Below, one piece after another: positions 1-8,387 of a stretch of 64,000 nucleotides of DNA. Source of the stretch: Flavobacteriaceae bacterium (GTDB lineage: Bacteria; Bacteroidota; Bacteroidia; Flavobacteriales; Flavobacteriaceae). The position numbers and the translations under genes were made by a program. The notes beneath the pieces were generated by a model, which searched no databases, was not told the DNA's origin, and saw nothing but the letters and a program-made list of their open reading frames with translations. The first letter of the stretch is position 1, and each line of letters starts with the position of its first letter. The stretch lies in the NCBI GenBank assembly GCA_002862705.1, contig PKDU01000052.1:17772-81771 (forward strand), in the 5' to 3' direction.

Positions 1-1265
1 AACTCCAAGGTTTCAGCCCCTTTAAAAACATTTAAAACGCTTAAGCCAGAACTAAAAGCTATACCACGTTTTAAAATATTGGATTGGGTCACGTCCAACG
101 CAAAGTCTAAGGAGTACCTTTTTTTTGGCATTAAAAAAATGGAGGCGTCTAAAAGTGTTTCGTCTTCATTCGCATATTGATACCTAATGGTTGGATAATC
201 AAAACTTTGCAGCCTGTTGAGTTGTTTTAGTGTAGTAGTTCGTGAAGTGTCGCTGTAAGACTCATTTGTTTTAAAATCAATGGACTCTCGCAACAATTTG
301 CTGCTGTACTTCATTTTGCCCTGACTAAAAACGGTCATTCCCTCAAAAACGCCAATAGAATCGTAAGCTTCGTTTCCAGTGTTGCCCGCTTTGCCTAAAA
401 AAACAGCAACGGTATTCATTTTTGAAATTTTATACTCCTTTGGTACAGGGTTTCCCTCTTGATTTTCGATATAGTTTCGGATGTTGAGTTGTACCGGTAA
501 GCGATAGTCTGTTCCCGTTGAATCTACACCAACGCTAAAGTCAATGGAGTTAAGCTGAAATGGATAAACACCCGCATTCCTAAACAGTGCAGAAAGCCTG
601 TTTCGTTCTTGCTCAAATGCTGTTGTGCGAAAACGGTCTCCTTGCTTGAGTTTACTATTGACTTTGTTTGCCGTATAAATAGAATCCAAAACGGGACTTT
701 GGATGTTGGCTTGTATGCTATCTATAGAGTAGGGTGTATTGGTACTGACATTATAATTTACAATAGCATTTCGTTTTTTAGTCGTAGCTGTTGTTTTGAC
801 CACAGCATTAAAATAGCCTTCATTTGAAAAAAAGGCTTTTAGCTTTTGTGCATTTATTGCCGTAGAAATTGAATCTGAAAGCACGGGTGCTTCTCCCGTT
901 TTTCTTTTCCATGCTTGAAAACCGCTTTTGTAGGCCTTCATTTTTTTTACTTGCTTTTCGGACCATATGGCGTTCATTCTTTTTTGACGCCCTGGTTTTT
1001 TAGTAAGCCAATTGTCGAAAGCAACATCCGTGCTGTCTTTTGCAGATTGATAAAGCAACAACCCGAAGGGAATGCCCAAAAAACGATTATTAGGCTTGGG
1101 TTGAACAATGTTTGCAACTGTGTCAACTGCCGCTTGATCGTCTACAATTACCGTGTTTTTACGCAACAAGACGCTGCCCTCAGGCAAGTTGCGAACAGCA
1201 GAACATCCTACTGTTATGCCCAAAAGCACACCAAAACCTAGTATTTTTGAAAATCTTGTGGTCAA
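1..1265 (-). CDS. tamL: TamL-type Omp85 lipoprotein, 5' part only
   Basis: A reverse-strand frame stays open from a TTG at 1265 to the left edge (about 421 codons), so only the N-terminal part is present. It starts with a hydrophobic signal peptide ending in a lipobox (ITVGC, Cys at codon 21), followed by SAVRNLPEGSVLLRKN, which resembles the start of Bacteroidota TamL/BamA-like proteins. The visible part should hold the periplasmic POTRA region; the beta-barrel lies outside the window. TamL is a lipid-anchored relative of TamA that is thought to insert or assemble outer-membrane proteins with TamB. No ATG fits the signal peptide, so TTG is taken as start; a TANNTTTG box sits 17 nt upstream. 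It is divergent from the SpoU methyltransferase gene. The family call rests on the N-terminus and context. Confidence 0.8.
   Translation of the reverse strand, partial: MTTRFSKILGFGVLLGITVGCSAVRNLPEGSVLLRKNTVIVDDQAAVDTVANIVQPKPNNRFLGIPFGLLLYQSAKDSTDVAFDNWLTKKPGRQKRMNAIWSEKQVKKMKAYKSGFQAWKRKTGEAPVLSDSISTAINAQKLKAFFSNEGYFNAVVKTTATTKKRNAIVNYNVSTNTPYSIDSIQANIQSPVLDSIYTANKVNSKLKQGDRFRTTAFEQERNRLSALFRNAGVYPFQLNSIDFSVGVDSTGTDYRLPVQLNIRNYIENQEGNPVPKEYKISKMNTVAVFLGKAGNTGNEAYDSIGVFEGMTVFSQGKMKYSSKLLRESIDFKTNESYSDTSRTTTLKQLNRLQSFDYPTIRYQYANEDETLLDASIFLMPKKRYSLDFALDVTQSNILKRGIAFSSGLSVLNVFKGAETLE
1242..1249 (+). promoter_or_regulatory. Promoter -7 box for the SpoU methyltransferase gene
   Basis: TATTTTTG matches the Bacteroidota -7 consensus TANNTTTG, 51 nt before the ATG at 1301. 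It lies inside the first codons of the divergent tamL. No clear -33 TTTG is seen, so support is moderate. Confidence 0.4.
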
Positions 1266-1282
1266 GAGAAAGTTGTAAAAGT

Positions 1283-1290
1283 CAAAAATA
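1283..1290 (-). promoter_or_regulatory. Promoter -7 box for tamL
   Basis: Read on the reverse strand this is TATTTTTG, a TANNTTTG match 17 nt before the proposed TTG start at 1265. It supports the choice of that start, because any longer reading would begin within or before the promoter. Confidence 0.5.
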
Positions 1291-1300
1291 CACCAAATAC

Positions 1301-2020
1301 ATGGTTAGCAAAAACGAACTAAAACAGTTGGCTCAGTTGGGGCAAAAAAAATTCCGCAAACAACGCAGGCTTATCCCTGTTGAGGGCAAAAAAGCCATAA
1401 CAACATTCCATCAAAATGGATTTGAGATGCGCTACTGTTTTTCACTCGAAACCGCTCAAATTGGGGGTGTTGCTGCTACTACAATCAGCGCCTCTGACAT
1501 GAAAAAGCTGAGCAATTTAAGTACTCCTCCCAACGTCTGGGCGGCCTTTTCGCTTCCAAATCCAGCCGATTTTGCTTCCCAAAACATCAATATTGCTTTA
1601 GACGGCATCCGAAATCCGGGCAACCTTGGGACCATCATTCGTTTGTGCGATTGGTTTGGGATTGCCCATTTACTTTGTTCATCCGACACAGTAGACTGTT
1701 TTAATCCCAAAGTGGTACAAGCAAGTATGGGCTCCTTAGCCCGAGTACAACTCCATTATGTAGATCTTTTAGAAGCATTTGAAACACACGGTTTGCTGGC
1801 AGTGGGTACAGATTCCAAGGGGACAAACATGTATGAAGCAGTACTTCCTCAAAATGCGGTATTGGTGATGGGGAATGAAGGGCAAGGCATATCTGAAGCC
1901 ATTAGTGCTGAAATTAGCGAAAACATAAGCATACCTGCTTATGGCAACCCTGCAGCTGAAAGCCTAAATGTTGCCATGGCAACGGGTATTGTATTAGCTG
2001 AATTTAGTAGAAGAGGCTGA
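1301..2020 (+). CDS. TrmH-family (SpoU) RNA 2'-O-methyltransferase
   Basis: This 239-residue protein is a SPOUT-class RNA ribose methyltransferase. The N-terminus has the short basic substrate-binding segment (QKKFRKQRRLIPVEG). The C-terminal half carries the SpoU motifs: motif 1 around LDGIRNPGNLGTIIR, motif 2 VLVMGNEGQGIS and motif 3 AAESLNVAMATGIVL, which form the knotted SAM site. Which RNA it modifies cannot be told from sequence. The ATG at 1301 is chosen because the open frame upstream of it is antisense to tamL and has no SpoU character. The gene is convergent with porT, with a single base between the two stop codons. Confidence 0.9.
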   Translation: MVSKNELKQLAQLGQKKFRKQRRLIPVEGKKAITTFHQNGFEMRYCFSLETAQIGGVAATTISASDMKKLSNLSTPPNVWAAFSLPNPADFASQNINIALDGIRNPGNLGTIIRLCDWFGIAHLLCSSDTVDCFNPKVVQASMGSLARVQLHYVDLLEAFETHGLLAVGTDSKGTNMYEAVLPQNAVLVMGNEGQGISEAISAEISENISIPAYGNPAAESLNVAMATGIVLAEFSRRG

Positions 2021-2021
2021 T

Positions 2022-2744
2022 CTACTCAAAAGTAAACCGCAAGAACACACCCCGACTTTTCATGCTCGCAATGTGTCGGGTGTAAACGCTATTTAAATTT
2101 TCATCTGGGACAAACTCATCACTGATTGCAAAAAAGCCATGTACAGAAGTGGTGAATTTAAAATAGGGCAAGTAAACATCAGTGCCGACCGCAAACTCCC
2201 AAGCATATACATCTCGTTTCATTCTAAAGGTCCCCGAGCTGTTATCCTCTGAATTTGTTTCCTCGCTCGTGATATTCATGTTATATGAAATACTACCCAT
2301 TACAAAAGGACGTGCATTGCGAATGCGACGCGTGTTTAATTTGATGCCTACTGGAAAACGCACATAATTGGACTTCACAACACGTTCGATCAGTGCTTTG
2401 GTAAAGCGAGAATCGTTTTCAGAGAAAGGAAACGTAATTTCGCGTTCAACAAAAGCTACGCCGGGATGAAAACGAATATTTAAAAACTCATTGATTCTAT
2501 AATCTGCTAAAAGCCCTACATCAAAACTTGGCTTTGGTTTTACGGAAATACGAAAAGGGGTGCTTACGTAGGTTGGTTTGTATTCCATTTTTGCACCAAC
2601 GGCGTTTAGCCCCAAAAAATAGCCAAAACGGATTCTTTTCGAGTCGTCTTCTTTTAGGTTTTCTATCTTATCCAGTTGCGCTTGTAGCGGGATTACCGAA
2701 CAAATGGATATAGCAAAAACAAAAAATGTATGTCGTAGGTTCAT
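2022..2744 (-). CDS. porT: Type IX secretion protein PorT (SprT in Flavobacterium)
   Basis: A 240-residue outer-membrane beta-barrel protein with a cleavable signal peptide (cleavage near LQAQ, residues 20-23). The body has alternating amphipathic strands typical of an eight-stranded barrel (FGYFLGLNAVG, FDVGLLADYRINEF, FAVGTDVYLPYF) and ends in an aromatic residue near the C-terminus (LRFTFE). PorT is required for secretion and gliding through the type IX system in Flavobacteriia and Porphyromonas. It is translationally coupled to ubiE through an ATGA overlap (4 nt), the gene order I know from Flavobacteriia. The assignment rests on sequence character plus the ubiE-porT arrangement. Confidence 0.88.
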   Translation of the reverse strand: MNLRHTFFVFAISICSVIPLQAQLDKIENLKEDDSKRIRFGYFLGLNAVGAKMEYKPTYVSTPFRISVKPKPSFDVGLLADYRINEFLNIRFHPGVAFVEREITFPFSENDSRFTKALIERVVKSNYVRFPVGIKLNTRRIRNARPFVMGSISYNMNITSEETNSEDNSSGTFRMKRDVYAWEFAVGTDVYLPYFKFTTSVHGFFAISDEFVPDENLNSVYTRHIASMKSRGVFLRFTFE

Positions 2745-3466
2745 TTTTGTGCATTGTATAAAGTAACTACACCCCCTGTTAAAGGCCTGTGCGTTACTTT
2801 AGAAAACCCAATTTCTCGTAATTTATTGCACATCTCTTGGCCATCTGGGAAGTGTGCTGCAGATTCACCTAAATAGGCATAAGCGCCCTTGTCTTCGGCA
2901 AAAAGTTTACCCATCGATGGAATCAGTATTCTAGACATGATATAATGCGCTTGACGCATTGGGAATTTTTTAGGCTTTGAGGTTTCTAAAATATACAGAG
3001 AGCCCTCAGGCCGAAGTACACGATACATTTCCCCCAAGCCTTTTTCCAAATTGGCAAAGTTTCGAATCCCAAAAGCTACCGTTACCGCATCAAATTGGGT
3101 GTCAAAAGGCAATTTTTCTGCATCGGCAACGTGAAGTTTTATGCGGTCTTTCAGTTGGAGCTTCTCAAGCTGCTTGTCTTGCACCGCCAGCATTTGCGTA
3201 GAAAGGTCAGCCGCATCAATTTTTAGGTTAGGAATTTTACTCAAGGCTATGGCAACATCGCCAGTACCAGTGGCAACATCCAAGACATCTACTGCTTTTT
3301 GCTCGCGAACAAGCTTGATAAGCCGCTTGCGCCAGCCCTTATCTAGGCCAAGGGAAAGCACGCGATTAAGGTTGTCGTATTTTTGTGCAATACGGTCAAA
3401 CATCAGGGTCACTTGCTCTTTTTTTGAAAGATCAGAATCGCCGTAGGGAGTCACATTTTTAATCAT
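2741..3466 (-). CDS. ubiE: Demethylmenaquinone C-methyltransferase UbiE/MenG
   Basis: A 241-residue class I SAM methyltransferase that makes menaquinone from demethylmenaquinone. Motif I is LDVATGTGDVAIAL (about residues 62-75). UbiE-specific signatures follow: AFGIRNF, VLRPEGSLYILETSKP and a C-terminal LTGGVVTLYNAQK. The start is set at the ATG at 3466. A TTG three codons upstream (3475) would also read in frame, but it lies inside the TANNTTTG promoter box at 3473-3480 and is rejected. The quinone product is the acceptor used by the NQR pump encoded at 12.5-18.3 kb. The 3' end overlaps porT by 4 nt. Confidence 0.95.
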   Translation of the reverse strand: MIKNVTPYGDSDLSKKEQVTLMFDRIAQKYDNLNRVLSLGLDKGWRKRLIKLVREQKAVDVLDVATGTGDVAIALSKIPNLKIDAADLSTQMLAVQDKQLEKLQLKDRIKLHVADAEKLPFDTQFDAVTVAFGIRNFANLEKGLGEMYRVLRPEGSLYILETSKPKKFPMRQAHYIMSRILIPSMGKLFAEDKGAYAYLGESAAHFPDGQEMCNKLREIGFSKVTHRPLTGGVVTLYNAQK

Positions 3467-3472
3467 ATCTGG

Positions 3473-3480
3473 CAAATGTA
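3473..3480 (-). promoter_or_regulatory. Promoter -7 box for ubiE-porT
   Basis: Reverse-strand TACATTTG (TANNTTTG) ends 6 nt before the ubiE ATG, so the transcript should begin within a few bases of the start codon, an almost leaderless mRNA. Confidence 0.55.
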
Positions 3481-3527
3481 GCTATTATCTACAGAAGCTG
3501 TTTTAACCATGCCGAACAGAAACTTCC

Positions 3528-3535
3528 TATATTTG
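3528..3535 (+). promoter_or_regulatory. Promoter -7 box for trkA-trkH
   Basis: TATATTTG, a full match to TANNTTTG, ends 21 nt before the trkA ATG. It is about 50 nt from the divergent ubiE box, so the two promoters share a short control region. Confidence 0.6.
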
Positions 3536-3556
3536 CACATATAATTTCTTTTAAAG

Positions 3557-4906
3557 ATGAATATTGCCATCGCTGGCGCTAGCGATATCGGATTTCACTT
3601 AGCCAAATTACTTTCGTTTGAGGCACAGGATATTACCCTTATCGATGCCGATAAGGAATTGCTAAACTATGCCGATAACAACCTAGACCTCCGTGCAGTT
3701 AAGGGAGATCCTTCTGCATTGGCAACACTCAAGCTTGCTGGCGTTGACCAAGCAGACATGATGATTGCCGTTACTTCTTCAGAAACCACCAACCTTATGT
3801 GTTGTTTGTTGGCGAAACAGTTGGGTTGCAAGCAAACCATAGCCCGTGTTACCGATATTGATTTTGAAAAATACAAGAACGACGTTGATTTTAAATCTTT
3901 GGGAATAGACGAATTGGTCTCTCCTGAAGAATTAGCGGCTGAAGAAATACAATTGCTAATCCATCAATCCGCTTTTGAAAACAGCCACGAATTTGAAGAT
4001 GGTGCACTCACCATGATGGGTACCACATTAGAAGACGATGCGCCATTTGTTGGTAAGACGGTTCGTGAGGCCGCTACCGTATTTCCTGGCGTTCACTTTA
4101 TGCCGATAGCCATAAAGCGCATTGAGTCGCATAGTACCCTAATTCCAAGAGGAGATACCTGTTTTGAAAAAGGAGATCAGGTATATTTTACAACCCTGCC
4201 GCAAGGGGTCTCAGAATTGTATAGCCTCACGGGCGAAGTCAAAAATAAAATCAAGAATGTGATGATTTTGGGCGGAGGTCGTGTCGGTCTTAAAACGGCT
4301 GAAGACCTCTGTAATCGAGGAATCAACGTAAAACTTATTGAACTTGATAAAGAACGCGCCATTGACATGGCTGAGCGACTGCCCGATACGCTCATCATCC
4401 ACGGAGATGGGCGTAATGTCGAGCTACTACTTGAAGAAAATTTAGATAAAATGGATGCCTTTTTAGGGGTAACCAACGATGCTGAAACCAACATCATGTC
4501 TTGTTTGATGGCCAAATCCAAGCAAGTTCCGAAAATCATCGCACTCATTGAAAACATGGACTATTTTGACTTGACCAAATCCATTGGAGTGGATACGCTT
4601 GTCAATAAAAAAATGTTAACGGCAAATACAATTTTTCGATACATCAGAAGGGGAGAGGTTGTCGATTTGGCTAAGCTCAATAATATGGATGCCGAAATTG
4701 TGGAATTTAAGGTAAAGCCAACCGCCAAGGTAATTGGCAAGGCGATTAAAGATTTAGACTTCCCAAAAACGGCTACTATTGGAGGTGTGATCCGCAATGG
4801 TGCAGGTGTCATTGCACTTGGCGACTTTGTTATTGAAGAAAGTGACCTTGTTTTGGTTTGCTGTTTGCCGCAATCCATCAGACGGGTAGAACAATTTTTC
4901 TTGTAG
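3557..4906 (+). CDS. trkA: Trk potassium uptake regulatory subunit TrkA
   Basis: A 449-residue cytoplasmic gating protein built of two RCK units, each a Rossmann NAD-binding domain plus an RCK_C domain. The first Rossmann loop reads GASDIG (residues 7-12) rather than the usual GxGxxG; the second reads GGGRVG (about residues 236-241) and is canonical. Two acidic turn segments (LIDADKE, LIELDKE) end the second beta strand of each half. It should bind nucleotide and control the TrkH channel. trkH follows 3 nt downstream, so the two form one operon driven from the box at 3528-3535. Confidence 0.95.
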   Translation: MNIAIAGASDIGFHLAKLLSFEAQDITLIDADKELLNYADNNLDLRAVKGDPSALATLKLAGVDQADMMIAVTSSETTNLMCCLLAKQLGCKQTIARVTDIDFEKYKNDVDFKSLGIDELVSPEELAAEEIQLLIHQSAFENSHEFEDGALTMMGTTLEDDAPFVGKTVREAATVFPGVHFMPIAIKRIESHSTLIPRGDTCFEKGDQVYFTTLPQGVSELYSLTGEVKNKIKNVMILGGGRVGLKTAEDLCNRGINVKLIELDKERAIDMAERLPDTLIIHGDGRNVELLLEENLDKMDAFLGVTNDAETNIMSCLMAKSKQVPKIIALIENMDYFDLTKSIGVDTLVNKKMLTANTIFRYIRRGEVVDLAKLNNMDAEIVEFKVKPTAKVIGKAIKDLDFPKTATIGGVIRNGAGVIALGDFVIEESDLVLVCCLPQSIRRVEQFFL

Positions 4907-4909
4907 GTC

Positions 4910-6397
4910 ATGAAGGGATTCAACCTCAAGCTTATCGTACATATTCTCGGACTACTGTTGCTGTTCAATGCCATTTTTATGGGGATAACTACGCTATACA
5001 GTTATCTGCAAAATGACGGCATCACAACTGGACTGCTCAAGGCTTTAGCACTCAACGTTATTGTCGGCGGTTTGGCGCTTGGTCTCACATTACATCACCG
5101 CAAGGAAATTAAAAAACGCGAAGGGTATGTCATTGTTGCTTTTGGATGGCTAACCATGGTCGTTTTTGGTATGTTCCCCTACCTGTTTACAGCCACTATC
5201 GGTTCTGGTACAGACGCCTTTTTTGAAACCATGTCCGGTTATACGGCAACGGGCGCTACCATTCTAGACGATATTGAAGCTTTGCCAAGAAGTATCTTGC
5301 TTTGGCGCTCCCTGACTCATTGGATGGGAGGTATGGGTATCATCGTTTTAGCCATTGCCATACTGCCGTTACTCGGTATTGGTGGCATGCAGCTTTTCAG
5401 TGCCGAAGCTCCTGTTTTGGGAGGAGATAAACTTCATCCGCGAATCAGTGATACGGCCAAGCGTTTGTGGTTGATTTACGTAGGCCTAACGCTGACCAAT
5501 GCTTTGTTGCTTTTCGTTTCTGGCATGCCGTTTTTTGACGCCATAAATCACGCCATGAGCACCATGGCATCTGGAGGATTTTCCACTAAAAATGCGAGTA
5601 TTGGACATTGGAATTACATGCCACAAATTCAATACATAACCATCTTTTTTATGATTTTGGCGGGAAGCAACTTTGTGTTGCTTTACTACGCTATTAAAGG
5701 AAAATTTAAACGTGTTTTTGCCGATACGGAGTTTAGCTGGTACACGGGCTTTTTTGCGGTCTTTGCCTTTATCGTGATGGCGTCTATACTGCGTCAAGGA
5801 ACTTATGTTACTGCTGACGCCAGTATGTTTGCAGTATGGGAGCAATCCTTCCGCCATGCCCTGTTTCAAGTAGTTGCCGTAATTACCACTACAGGATTGG
5901 TGACAGCAGATTTCACCGCATGGACACCCTTTGTGACCATGTTGTTTTTTGGATTGATGTTTTTAGGTGGATCGACGGGATCGACATCTGGTGGGGTAAA
6001 AGTCATGCGTCACTTGATACTCCTCAAAAATGGTTTCTTGGAATTCAAACGTGCGCTACACCCCAATGCCATCTTGATGGTTAGGATGAATAAGGTTACT
6101 ATTGAACAGTCTATTGTTTACAATGTATTGGCATTCTTCATTCTCTACATGATTCTTTTTATCATCGGAGCAGGTGTGCTAAGTACCCTTGGTTTGGATT
6201 TCACTACGGCCATTGGAGCTGCCGCAAGTTCGCTGGGTAACGTTGGGCCAGGCTTGGGTGACGTCGGCCCTGCAAGTACATTTTCTTCATTACCTGATTT
6301 TGGGAAGTATTGGTGCTCCTTGCTTATGCTTCTGGGAAGGCTCGAATTATTTACCGTTTTAATTCTCTTTACGCCCTACTTCTGGCGGAAGCACTAG
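4910..6397 (+). CDS. trkH: Trk potassium uptake channel subunit TrkH
   Basis: A 495-residue inner-membrane protein with about ten membrane segments. The four pore loops of the SKT family are visible in order: GYTATGAT, TMASGGFSTKN, TTTGLVTADF and SLGNVGPGLG, each with the filter glycine. Length and order match TrkH/TrkG. It forms the K+-conducting pore gated by TrkA, encoded 3 nt upstream. No clear terminator hairpin follows, only an AT-rich stretch before the toxin-antitoxin promoter. Confidence 0.95.
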   Translation: MKGFNLKLIVHILGLLLLFNAIFMGITTLYSYLQNDGITTGLLKALALNVIVGGLALGLTLHHRKEIKKREGYVIVAFGWLTMVVFGMFPYLFTATIGSGTDAFFETMSGYTATGATILDDIEALPRSILLWRSLTHWMGGMGIIVLAIAILPLLGIGGMQLFSAEAPVLGGDKLHPRISDTAKRLWLIYVGLTLTNALLLFVSGMPFFDAINHAMSTMASGGFSTKNASIGHWNYMPQIQYITIFFMILAGSNFVLLYYAIKGKFKRVFADTEFSWYTGFFAVFAFIVMASILRQGTYVTADASMFAVWEQSFRHALFQVVAVITTTGLVTADFTAWTPFVTMLFFGLMFLGGSTGSTSGGVKVMRHLILLKNGFLEFKRALHPNAILMVRMNKVTIEQSIVYNVLAFFILYMILFIIGAGVLSTLGLDFTTAIGAAASSLGNVGPGLGDVGPASTFSSLPDFGKYWCSLLMLLGRLELFTVLILFTPYFWRKH

Positions 6398-6434
6398 TTG
6401 TTGAATTACGTTTTTTATATATTTCCTGTGAAAA

Positions 6435-6466
6435 AGGTTATCTTTGTCTAAAGTCACAAGTAACCT
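6435..6466 (+). promoter_or_regulatory. Promoter and dyad operator of the toxin-antitoxin module
   Basis: TATCTTTG at 6439-6446 matches the -7 consensus. It is embedded in an imperfect inverted repeat: AGGTTATCTTTG (6435-6446) and CACAAGTAACCT (6455-6466), whose outer six bases pair perfectly. A second -7-like box (TACGTTTG, 6494-6501) lies nearer the start. Dyads over the promoter are usual for autoregulated antitoxins; that use is an inference here. Confidence 0.45.
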
Positions 6467-6540
6467 CCGTATAATTTTTTCATGCAGTTCTTGTACGTTT
6501 GTCTGAGAAAATTGTTTTGGTTTGAAAGAATTAAATCGCC

Positions 6541-6756
6541 ATGACTACAATCACTTTTAATGAAAACATACATTTCTCAAAGCAACATTTTGAGACATTG
6601 GAAGATTTTCAGTTGTATGTGGTTCAGAAGCTTCAAAAAGCTGATTTACCGCCTGCGCACAAAGAAATTCTTGACCAGCGATTAAAAGATGCCGAAGAAA
6701 ACCCCGAAGATTTTGTTACACTAGATGCTTTAAAATCTTCCATTAAACGCATTTAA
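6541..6756 (+). CDS. Putative antitoxin of a ParE/RelE-type module
   Basis: A 71-residue hydrophilic protein beginning MTTITFNENIHFSKQHF and rich in Lys, Glu and Leu in its second half (LKDAEENPEDFVTLDALK). I do not recognise a named domain. The role is inferred from context: its TAA stop is followed without spacing by the ATG of a ParE/RelE-like toxin gene, and a dyad covers its promoter. The acidic C-terminal half could be the part that wraps the toxin. It is intact although the toxin gene is frameshifted. Confidence 0.65.
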   Translation: MTTITFNENIHFSKQHFETLEDFQLYVVQKLQKADLPPAHKEILDQRLKDAEENPEDFVTLDALKSSIKRI

Positions 6757-7045
6757 ATGTTTGCTTTTCATATTCGCGTTCTGGCAAAAGCGGATATTCA
6801 AGAAATTGTTGCTTTTTATGACGGTCATACCACATATTACAAATATTTTTTTGGAGCGTTTGTATCAAGAATTCGATGGCATTAAGGAAAATCCGTTTTT
6901 GTTTCAAAAGAAATATCGCGATACGCGTGTCCGTTATGTAAAAGGCTTCCCTTTTGGCATATATTATGTAGTTGATGAAAAAAGCATTACGATTCTAGCG
7001 GTACTGCACACAAGCAGAAATCCCGAAACTTGGAAAAGCAGATAG
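6757..7045 (+). pseudogene. ParE/RelE-family toxin, frameshifted at a T7 run
   Basis: The first frame (6757 on) reads MFAFHIRVLAKADIQEIVAF and stops after 42 codons. The +1 frame then gives the family's second half: FLERLYQEFDGIKENPF, IYYVVDEKSITILAVLHT and a basic C-terminus. The two frames meet at seven T (6846-6852). With six T the reading would continue smoothly as YYKYFLERLYQEF and give a normal-sized toxin of about 95 residues. So one extra T separates the gene from function: a mutation, a phase-variable tract, or an assembly error. The family acts as mRNA interferase (RelE) or gyrase poison (ParE); which applies is not visible. Confidence 0.75.
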
Positions 7046-7114
7046 TCACTTACAGCTACTGCCCACTCCCTGTAGACAGACAAAGTTGACAGGTTCATAA
7101 TCCTATCGTACTAC

Positions 7115-8305
7115 TTACGCTACAGCTTCACGGATACGGCGTACCGCTTCTTCAATTTCTTCAAGAGAGGCGGCATAGGATATGCGAATGTTGTTTGGGC
7201 ATCCAAAGGCATCGCCAGTAACGGTTGCTACATGGGCTTCTTCCAAAAGATACATGGCAAAGTCAGAAGCGTTTTCAATCATGGTACCGTTTAATTTTTT
7301 CCCAAAAAATGACGAAATATCAGGGAAAATATAAAAAGCACCTTTTGGCACATTTACGTTAAACCCTTCAATGTCCTCAACGAGTTCTATGATGCGCTTG
7401 CGTCGAAAATCAAACTCATCGACCATGTATTTGATCTTACCTACAGAAGCACGAACAGCCGTAATGGCAGCGCGCTGTGCAATACAGTTTGTGCCACTAG
7501 TTACCTGCCCTTGCATTTTAGTACAGGCTTTAGCCAACCATGCAGGACCACCCAAATAGCCTATTCTCCATCCTGTCATAGCAAACGCTTTCGCCAAGCC
7601 GTTGACCGTGATGGTTCTGTCGAACATGCTCGGAATGGCAGCAAAGCTAAACGGGGTTGCATTGTCATAGTTGATGTGTTCGTAAATTTCATCAGAAAGC
7701 ACGTAGATGTCGGGGTGTTTTACCAATACTTTAGCCAGCGCCTCGTATTCTTCCTTGCTGTACATCGATCCACTCGGGTTGTTGGGCGAGTTAAGCATCA
7801 CCAATTTGGTTTTGGGGGTGATGGCTGCTTCCAGTTGGGCGGGTGTTATTTTAAAATCGGTTTCGATATCAGAACGAATCTCTATTGGATTTCCTTCCGC
7901 AAGAATGACAATAGCTGAGTAGCTTACCCAATAGGGGGCTACCAAAAGTACGTCATCGCCTGGGTTGATGAGCACTTGAACCGCATTGGCAATTGATTGC
8001 TTTGCCCCTGTTGATACTACAATTTGGTTTGGTGCATAGTCAAGGTCATTATCGCGTTTAAATTTTTCGCAAATGGCTTCTTTGAGTTCTGCATATCCGT
8101 CAACGGGGGTGTAGCTGTTGTAATCGGCATTGATGGCTTCAATAGCTGCCTCTTTGATAAAATCGGGCGTATTGAAATCAGGCTCCCCCAAACTCAGCCC
8201 AATGATATCTTTACCTTCGTTTTTTAGCTCACGTGCTTTGGCTGCCATAGCCAACGTAGCTGATGCGGGTAAACGCTTAATGCGTTCGGATAATGCTTGA
8301 CTCAT
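7115..8305 (-). CDS. PLP-dependent aminotransferase, aspartate aminotransferase type
   Basis: A 396-residue fold-type I (class I/II) aminotransferase. The PLP site is clear: the Schiff-base lysine in VNGLAKAFAMTGWRIGY, the cofactor loop STGAKQSI, LNSPNNPSGSMY and the Asp-Tyr segment VLSDEIYEHI. The C-terminal substrate arginine is in NIRISYA. Enzymes of this subgroup usually move amino groups between aspartate and 2-oxoglutarate; exact substrates cannot be fixed from sequence. It is transcribed alone, divergent from rsmG, from a TATCTTTG box at 8319-8326, and is convergent with the broken toxin gene. Confidence 0.93.
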   Translation of the reverse strand: MSQALSERIKRLPASATLAMAAKARELKNEGKDIIGLSLGEPDFNTPDFIKEAAIEAINADYNSYTPVDGYAELKEAICEKFKRDNDLDYAPNQIVVSTGAKQSIANAVQVLINPGDDVLLVAPYWVSYSAIVILAEGNPIEIRSDIETDFKITPAQLEAAITPKTKLVMLNSPNNPSGSMYSKEEYEALAKVLVKHPDIYVLSDEIYEHINYDNATPFSFAAIPSMFDRTITVNGLAKAFAMTGWRIGYLGGPAWLAKACTKMQGQVTSGTNCIAQRAAITAVRASVGKIKYMVDEFDFRRKRIIELVEDIEGFNVNVPKGAFYIFPDISSFFGKKLNGTMIENASDFAMYLLEEAHVATVTGDAFGCPNNIRISYAASLEEIEEAVRRIREAVA

Positions 8306-8318
8306 ATTAAATTTTTGT

Positions 8319-8326
8319 CAAAGATA
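8319..8326 (-). promoter_or_regulatory. Promoter -7 box for the aminotransferase gene
   Basis: Reverse-strand TATCTTTG (TANNTTTG) lies 13 nt before the ATG at 8305. It is back to back with the rsmG promoter. Confidence 0.55.
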
Positions 8327-8371
8327 ATCGCTATCAAACAACAAGCACAACATTTTAATTAACAGCTTCCT

Positions 8372-8379
8372 TATTTTTG
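8372..8379 (+). promoter_or_regulatory. Promoter -7 box for rsmG
   Basis: TATTTTTG ends 8 nt before the rsmG ATG, giving a very short leader. Confidence 0.5.
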
Positions 8380-8387
8380 TAAAAATT

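Noticed and set aside
1112..1300. N-terminal extension of the SpoU methyltransferase frame
   Set aside because: The extra 63 codons are antisense to tamL, rich in Cys/Gln/His and unlike any SpoU N-terminus; the ATG at 1301 fits the family.
3467..3475. TTG start for ubiE
   Set aside because: The TTG falls in the TACATTTG promoter box, so it would not be transcribed.
4561..4974. 137-codon reverse frame
   Set aside because: Antisense to trkA, with no domain, no promoter and composition of an antisense frame.
7046..7114. CCTGT...ACAGG hairpin between the toxin remnant and the aminotransferase gene
   Set aside because: Only five paired bases, a 15-nt loop and no T run; not convincing as a terminator.
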